From Austropuccinia psidii (lineage: Eukaryota > Basidiomycota > Pucciniomycetes > Pucciniales > Sphaerophragmiaceae), in NCBI GenBank assembly GCA_023105745.1, contig JALGQZ010000004.1, forward strand, positions 9,497,951 to 9,561,950: DNA of 64,000 bases, given 5' to 3'. Under the pieces are notes generated by a model. That model made no database searches and was not told the DNA's origin. It saw only the letters and a program-made list of their open reading frames with translations. Below are positions 59,130 to 64,000 of the stretch, one piece after another. The translations under genes and the position numbers were made by a program. Numbering within the stretch: position 1 is the first letter of the stretch; the number at the start of each line of letters is the position of its first letter.

Positions 59130-62100
59130 TTTCTGATATATTTGATTCCATCCCAGAGTTGTATGATGCTATAAATGACGTGAAAAAACATCTTTCTGAT
59201 AAAAATGAATCCATTTGTAACAACATTAAAACAAACAACCTGAGTCTGTGCCAAATTAATGAAACACTTATGTGTTTTGAAAAAGTTTTAAGAACAATTA
59301 AAAATTCTAATAATGACAATTCTTCTAACATTAAAATAAATGAACAATCTGCCATTATTAAAGAATTAACAGATAAATATTCTAAATTCAATATTGATGA
59401 CATGATTGAAACAAGAATTAAACAAGCCATAAATATTATCAAGACAGATAACAAGAAAGTCCTTGATGACATTTCAAATTCATTTACTGAAGTAAAGACA
59501 TATACCATTGCCTTGAAAAAGTGTTTTGATGCTTCACAAGAAGAAGTATCAAAATTATCAATGAAATTGAATCAAGTCACTGCTGATAATACAAGACAGA
59601 CAGAGTTATGGCAAGAACTTACACATAAAGAAGACATGTATAAAATTGAAGTAATAAATTTAATACAAAGCTTCCAACATGAATACAGAAATTCCCAAAG
59701 GTGTAGCAACAGTAAAATGAATGACATTGAACAATTACTGAACACCTTACCAAGAATGTCTACACCTCTAAATCAAAATGAGGGCACAAGAATTTCAAAT
59801 CCACAAGTATTGGATCCTGATAATTCACAATTAAAAAATGAATTATCCACTTCTTTTCATAACTTGGAACCATCAATGGGCCAAGCACTCTTGAAAGAAG
59901 TTCCAAAACTTAAAGAATGGCCTCACTTCAGTGGTGAAGGAGAGTATGACCATATGGAATTCATTAGAGGTATTGACATGATCAAAGAGGATTTTGAATT
60001 ACCAGACAGATTGGTAACAGCCAGGTTTAACACCTTGTTTACCAGATCAGCTCACAGATGGTACATCAAAATAAGACAAGCACATGGACACCAGAGTTGG
60101 ACTTGGTGGAAAACCCAAATCATCAACAAATGGGCAAATGATGCTTGGAGGTTTAAAGTTGAAACAGCCTTTGAATCTGCCAAATTTAATGCTGATAAAG
60201 ACAAAGCTTTACCATGGTTTTGCCAACAAAAGGACAGATTAACAGCATTATATCCTGACATGTCAGAATTTATGATCCATAGAAAAATTCTGAGACAATG
60301 TGGAGGTGACTTAGAGCATGCTGTCAAAAGCAGGACTACTGAACAATCTTCAGCAGAGGATATTATCAATATACTAGAAGAAGTAACCACCAGAACCAAA
60401 ATTGGTTCTAGTAGGGTGAATCTTAAAACAAGGTTTAATACACCTTGGAAAGATTCTGTGGACAAAAACCCCAAAGAAAATTCTAGTAATATTAAATATA
60501 AATCTGCAGATACAGTCAGAAAATGCCATATTTGCCAAAGCACCACCCATTTAGCCAATACATGTCCAAAAAGGGGGAAAATCAATGAAATTGACATTGA
60601 AAAAGAACCAGATGTTGAAAAAGAAGACATAATTGAAGACAATTCAGATGATAAGTCATCCATATTCTCTGAATCTTCAAAAGATATAGAAAATATCAAT
60701 GCCACTTTTGACATCATGGAATCTTATTCCCACTTACCACAATTGAGCAATGGTCAAGTTGATTTATCAAAAGTTCAAGATGCACAACTTATGAAGACAA
60801 AACCAAACAGAGGAAAAGGTTATACAGCTGGTAACTCCTGTATAACAGAAGTGGTGATTGATAACAAACCCACCAAACTTTTGCTTGACCCAGGAGCCTT
60901 CTGCTCTTGTGTTGGAAAATCTTTTCTTAAGACTTGTGTACCAAATTTTGAAGACCAACTGTTACCAATTGATGGTATAAAATTCAACAGTGCAAGTAAC
61001 CCAATGAAAGCATTAGGAATCTTTGAGACCAATGTCATATTCCCACACATAAATGGGAATTTAAGGATCACAGTTGAATTTGTTGTTATGGAAAATTGCT
61101 CTAGTACCCATTTTATATTGGGAAATGACTATTTAATCATGTATGGAATAGATTTACATAATAACAAAGACAGATACTTTACAATTGGAGACAATAAGCG
61201 CCAGAAATTTGCCTTTTTACCCTTTAAAAGACAAATTACAGTAAACAAAGTATCACCAGTCAACTTAGAGTTAGAGAAATTCAAGTCTGAACAGTTAAGT
61301 GAGGCTGAAATAAGCCTTCATCTGACTGATAAGCAAGAAAATGAACTTTCTTCCCTTTTGTATGACCACAGAGGAGCATTTGCTACAGACAAAGAACCCC
61401 TGGGAGCAATTATTGGTCATGAAGTTGACATCATTCTTAACATTGAGAGACCTTATCCACCACTCTTAAGAAGACCTGCTTATCCAGCAAGTCCAAAATC
61501 AAGAGAAGCTCTAGAAATTCATATCAAAGAACTTCTAGACCTTGGTGTAATAAGAAAAGTAGGCCACAATGAGGAAGTAGAAATAACTACACCAGTCATA
61601 GTGGCGTGGCATAATGGAAAATCCAGAATGGTTGGGGACTTTAGAGCTCTGAACACTTACACTGTTCCAGACAGATACCCAATACCAAAAATCCAAATTG
61701 CCCTTACTCAAATATCTCAAGCAGTGTATATAACCACTATGGATGCCCTTAAAGGATTCCATCAAAATGTAGTAACACCAAGAGCAAGAAAATATTTGAG
61801 AATTATTGTTCATTGTGGAGTGTATGAATACTTAAGGATGCCCTTTGGTATCAAAAATGCACCTTCACACTTCCAAAGAATGATGAATGAAATCTTCCCT
61901 GAAGAACTCTCAGAGGGATGGTTAATCATTTACATTGATGACATTATTATCTGTTCAAAGACTTGGGAGGAGCACATGTACAGATTATCAAGAGTTTTGA
62001 CAAAAATCCAATCAGTAAACATGAAAATCTCCTTGAAGAAATGTCATTTTGGATTTAAAGAACTTAAGGCACTAGGACATGTTGTATCTGGTTTGTCCCT

Positions 62101-64000
62101 TGGAATTGATAAAAACAAAGTTGCAGCAGTATTGTTAAAACCCATGCCTCAGAATAAGAAGGAAATTCAGTCATTCTTAGGTTTTGCAGGATATTACAGG
62201 CAGCACATTAAAGACTTTGCATCCATAGCAAGACCACTTTATAAGTTGTGTGACAAAGACATAGTATTTGAGATGACTGTTGACAGAGTCAAAGCTTTTG
62301 AGTCTCTAAGAGAAGCATTGACCACTGCTCCACTCTTACTGATGCCAGACTTTAAATTGCCTTTCAAACTGTATATTGATGCATCAGGGGATGGACTAGG
62401 TGCTGCACTTCACCAAGTTCAGATCATAAATGACAAACCTGTAGAAGGACCAATATGTTTCATATCCAGGCAAATCAAACCAACTGAAGCCAGATATGGA
62501 GCAAGTCAAATGGAATGTCTATGCCTTGTCTGGGCCTTAGAGAAATTGAACTATTTCTTAGAGGGATGTGTTTTTGAAGTAATAACAGATTGTACAGCTG
62601 TGAAATCACTTTTGAACATGAAAACACCTAACAGACACATGCTCAGATGGCAAATAGCCATACAAGAATACAGAGGCAATATGACTATTGTTCATAAGGA
62701 TGGGAATATTCATAAGAATGCAGATGGACTAAGCAGATGGCCATTACCAAATAACATTGATAATCCTGCTTATGTTCCAGAAGAAGCTTCACCACAAATT
62801 CCAATAGAAGGAATAAGTGTTACAGACTTGAACACCACCTTCTTTGAAGAAGTCAGAAATAGTTACACTCAAGATAAGAATTGTAGCATCTTATGCCAAT
62901 TACTTAACAAAGACTGTAAAGACAACTCTCTAATACATGCCTTGGATGAAGTATGGAGAAAATCTTATAATGAAGGGAGATTTCACCTACTGGATGGTAT
63001 AATTTACCACAGAACCAAGCACACATGTGTCATGACAGTTGTAGACAGGTCATTAATCAATCTTGTACTGAAAGAATGCCATGATAGTCCCTTTTCAGGA
63101 CATCTTTCTGAGGACAGAACAAGAGAGAAAGTAAAGACCTGCATATGGTGGCCAATGTGGCAAAAAGATGTTGCAGAATATTGCAAAACCTGTGACAGAT
63201 GCCAAAAGGCAAATAAATCCACTGGCAAAAGACTTGGAAATATGATGAAAATCCAAGAACCAAACAGACCTTGGGAAATTGTCCATATGGATTGGGTAAC
63301 TGGCCTACCACCAGGAGGTGACAGGAGCTATAATGCTTGCCTAGTAATTGTGGACAGATTCAGTAAAACTCCAATCTTTTTACCATGTCACAAAGATGAT
63401 ACAGCCATGGATACAGCTCTTCTGATATGGAATAGAGTAGTGTCATGGACTGGTATATTTACAAATATCATCAGTGATAGAGATCCTAAATTCACTTCAG
63501 CTCTATGGACAAATCTTCACCAATTATTTGGCACAAAACTGTCTTTCTCTACAGCCTACCACCCACAAACTGATGGTCTGGCTGAAAGAATGATCCAAAC
63601 CTTAGAGGACATGGTGAGAAGATTTTGTGCATATGGCCTTGAATTCAAAGATTGTGATGGATTTACCCATGATTGGTGTACTCTGTTACCAGCACTGGAA
63701 TTAGCATATAAAACATCAATCCATGCTAGTACCAATCAGACTCCTGCTGGTCTAGAAAAAGGATGGAACCCCAAGTTACCCCAAGACTCCTTGAGGAAAG
63801 ACTTAATTGAAATACATCCCACAGCTGCTAGCTTCAAAGGAATGCTAGACAAAGCTAGAAAGCATGCAGTAAGGTGCATGGAGGACTCTTTTGCATATGC
63901 TAAAGACAAATGGGATAAATCTCATGCAACTCCAGATTTTAAAGTAGGGGACCTAGTTCTTGTATCCACCACTAACTTCAATAACATCAAAGGATGTAAA
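58466..64000 (+). CDS. gag-pol: Gag-Pol polyprotein of A2 (open at window end)
   Basis: One uninterrupted frame of 1,845 codons from ATG 58466 ([11 protein letters not shown]) to the window edge. Order: overlapped low-complexity N-part; helical region; capsid-like domain [15 protein letters not shown] (about 485-500); zinc knuckle [14 protein letters not shown] (about 687); protease (about 808); RT with catalytic YIDD (1156-1159); RNase H ([35 protein letters not shown]); integrase HHCC, then D1609, D1671 and E1707 (DD35E spacing). The window ends in the post-core region [14 protein letters not shown]. The protease active site reads LDPGAF where A1 has LDTGAF: a Pro replaces the Thr of DTG (codon 60890-60892), which may inactivate it. 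No stop separates Gag from Pol. Confidence 0.95.
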   Translation, partial: MPSTRSGASYNPSSSSQKGNRRDYGRSQPGTEGKGSVDDFQTTKMGHSEADNTILPSKRADTATTSLCGHIQSQPQCIQQCNPIQGVPDPCRPVEELHEFLPDSKKILGPSQHLQIAQWMASIDGEEKHDAFDTGMEEKQPSTTKTSAKNSPSGQQQQFQREKAATTSKQGQREGTSSKTLQPGLQDSKDSTGCHGKCISDGQNHDGITKEGGSQIKVPEMISDIFDSIPELYDAINDVKKHLSDKNESICNNIKTNNLSLCQINETLMCFEKVLRTIKNSNNDNSSNIKINEQSAIIKELTDKYSKFNIDDMIETRIKQAINIIKTDNKKVLDDISNSFTEVKTYTIALKKCFDASQEEVSKLSMKLNQVTADNTRQTELWQELTHKEDMYKIEVINLIQSFQHEYRNSQRCSNSKMNDIEQLLNTLPRMSTPLNQNEGTRISNPQVLDPDNSQLKNELSTSFHNLEPSMGQALLKEVPKLKEWPHFSGEGEYDHMEFIRGIDMIKEDFELPDRLVTARFNTLFTRSAHRWYIKIRQAHGHQSWTWWKTQIINKWANDAWRFKVETAFESAKFNADKDKALPWFCQQKDRLTALYPDMSEFMIHRKILRQCGGDLEHAVKSRTTEQSSAEDIINILEEVTTRTKIGSSRVNLKTRFNTPWKDSVDKNPKENSSNIKYKSADTVRKCHICQSTTHLANTCPKRGKINEIDIEKEPDVEKEDIIEDNSDDKSSIFSESSKDIENINATFDIMESYSHLPQLSNGQVDLSKVQDAQLMKTKPNRGKGYTAGNSCITEVVIDNKPTKLLLDPGAFCSCVGKSFLKTCVPNFEDQLLPIDGIKFNSASNPMKALGIFETNVIFPHINGNLRITVEFVVMENCSSTHFILGNDYLIMYGIDLHNNKDRYFTIGDNKRQKFAFLPFKRQITVNKVSPVNLELEKFKSEQLSEAEISLHLTDKQENELSSLLYDHRGAFATDKEPLGAIIGHEVDIILNIERPYPPLLRRPAYPASPKSREALEIHIKELLDLGVIRKVGHNEEVEITTPVIVAWHNGKSRMVGDFRALNTYTVPDRYPIPKIQIALTQISQAVYITTMDALKGFHQNVVTPRARKYLRIIVHCGVYEYLRMPFGIKNAPSHFQRMMNEIFPEELSEGWLIIYIDDIIICSKTWEEHMYRLSRVLTKIQSVNMKISLKKCHFGFKELKALGHVVSGLSLGIDKNKVAAVLLKPMPQNKKEIQSFLGFAGYYRQHIKDFASIARPLYKLCDKDIVFEMTVDRVKAFESLREALTTAPLLLMPDFKLPFKLYIDASGDGLGAALHQVQIINDKPVEGPICFISRQIKPTEARYGASQMECLCLVWALEKLNYFLEGCVFEVITDCTAVKSLLNMKTPNRHMLRWQIAIQEYRGNMTIVHKDGNIHKNADGLSRWPLPNNIDNPAYVPEEASPQIPIEGISVTDLNTTFFEEVRNSYTQDKNCSILCQLLNKDCKDNSLIHALDEVWRKSYNEGRFHLLDGIIYHRTKHTCVMTVVDRSLINLVLKECHDSPFSGHLSEDRTREKVKTCIWWPMWQKDVAEYCKTCDRCQKANKSTGKRLGNMMKIQEPNRPWEIVHMDWVTGLPPGGDRSYNACLVIVDRFSKTPIFLPCHKDDTAMDTALLIWNRVVSWTGIFTNIISDRDPKFTSALWTNLHQLFGTKLSFSTAYHPQTDGLAERMIQTLEDMVRRFCAYGLEFKDCDGFTHDWCTLLPALELAYKTSIHASTNQTPAGLEKGWNPKLPQDSLRKDLIEIHPTAASFKGMLDKARKHAVRCMEDSFAYAKDKWDKSHATPDFKVGDLVLVSTTNFNNIKGCK

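Larger units (their letters stand above)
56147..64000 (+). mobile_element. Element A2: family A Ty3 element, runs off the window
   Basis: Plus-strand element with 5' LTR 56147-57984, PBS, ORF0, and a single Gag-Pol frame still open at the last base. It is inserted in the protease region of element B. The left flank is AAGGC; the matching right copy would be beyond the window. LTR ends, PBS and protein order match A1. Confidence 0.9.

Noticed and set aside
58593..59508. Long minus-strand frames opposite gag of A2
   Set aside because: Shadow frames of Gag and ORF0; no matching frame in A1 or A3.
1..64000. tRNA, rRNA, bacterial-type operons and ribosome-binding sites
   Set aside because: None seen; the sequence is eukaryotic TE-rich DNA with spliceosomal introns.

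Overview
The window reads as a repeat-packed, AT-rich nuclear segment of a fungal genome. The protein families, the 60-90 nt introns, the hAT and Harbinger relics and the type of Ty3/Gypsy elements all point to a rust fungus (Pucciniales). My best guess is something close to Austropuccinia, but that comes from recognising families, not from a search. I see no intact host gene, tRNA or rRNA. Nearly everything is transposable elements inserted into each other.

Layout. 1-2259: a decayed multi-exon minus-strand gene of unknown function. 2425-2574: a small foldback. 2815-3459: a GC-richer 48/51-bp minisatellite. 3824-15226: element D, an LTR element with Gag and protease but no recognisable reverse transcriptase or integrase, itself interrupted by a solo LTR (9154-10581). 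15227-16468: 5' part of a hAT transposase relic. 17263-31147: element A3, an old minus-strand Ty3 element broken by two solo LTRs (19806-21226 and 22450-24367). 31148-38055: host-like or decayed DNA with a coiled-coil ORF relic, a possible Tet-like 2OG oxygenase relic and a Harbinger transposase tail. 38140-39436: a 1.3-kb A-rich array with a 10-bp period. 39617-56146: element B, a minus-strand chromovirus split by element A1 (45026-55522, LTRs almost identical, 5-bp duplication AATTG) and cut on its right by element A2 (56147 to beyond the window end, plus strand).

A1, A2 and A3 belong to one family (family A): same LTR ends, same primer-binding site, same Gag-Pol order. A2 carries a Gag-Pol frame open from 58466 to the last base of the window.

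Most interesting observation: in all three family A copies the N-terminal part of gag is overlapped by a second reading frame (here called ORF0). It is assembled by splicing and looks better conserved between copies than the Gag frame it overlaps. The Gag-Pol ATG lies inside the ORF0 intron, 9-12 nt before the 3' splice site. Splicing would therefore remove the Gag-Pol start and create ORF0, while intron retention would give Gag-Pol. The ORF0 start codon itself may be built by splicing (A|TG) from a donor in the LTR U5. ORF0 is 286 codons in A1 and 282 in A2, both closing exactly in frame.
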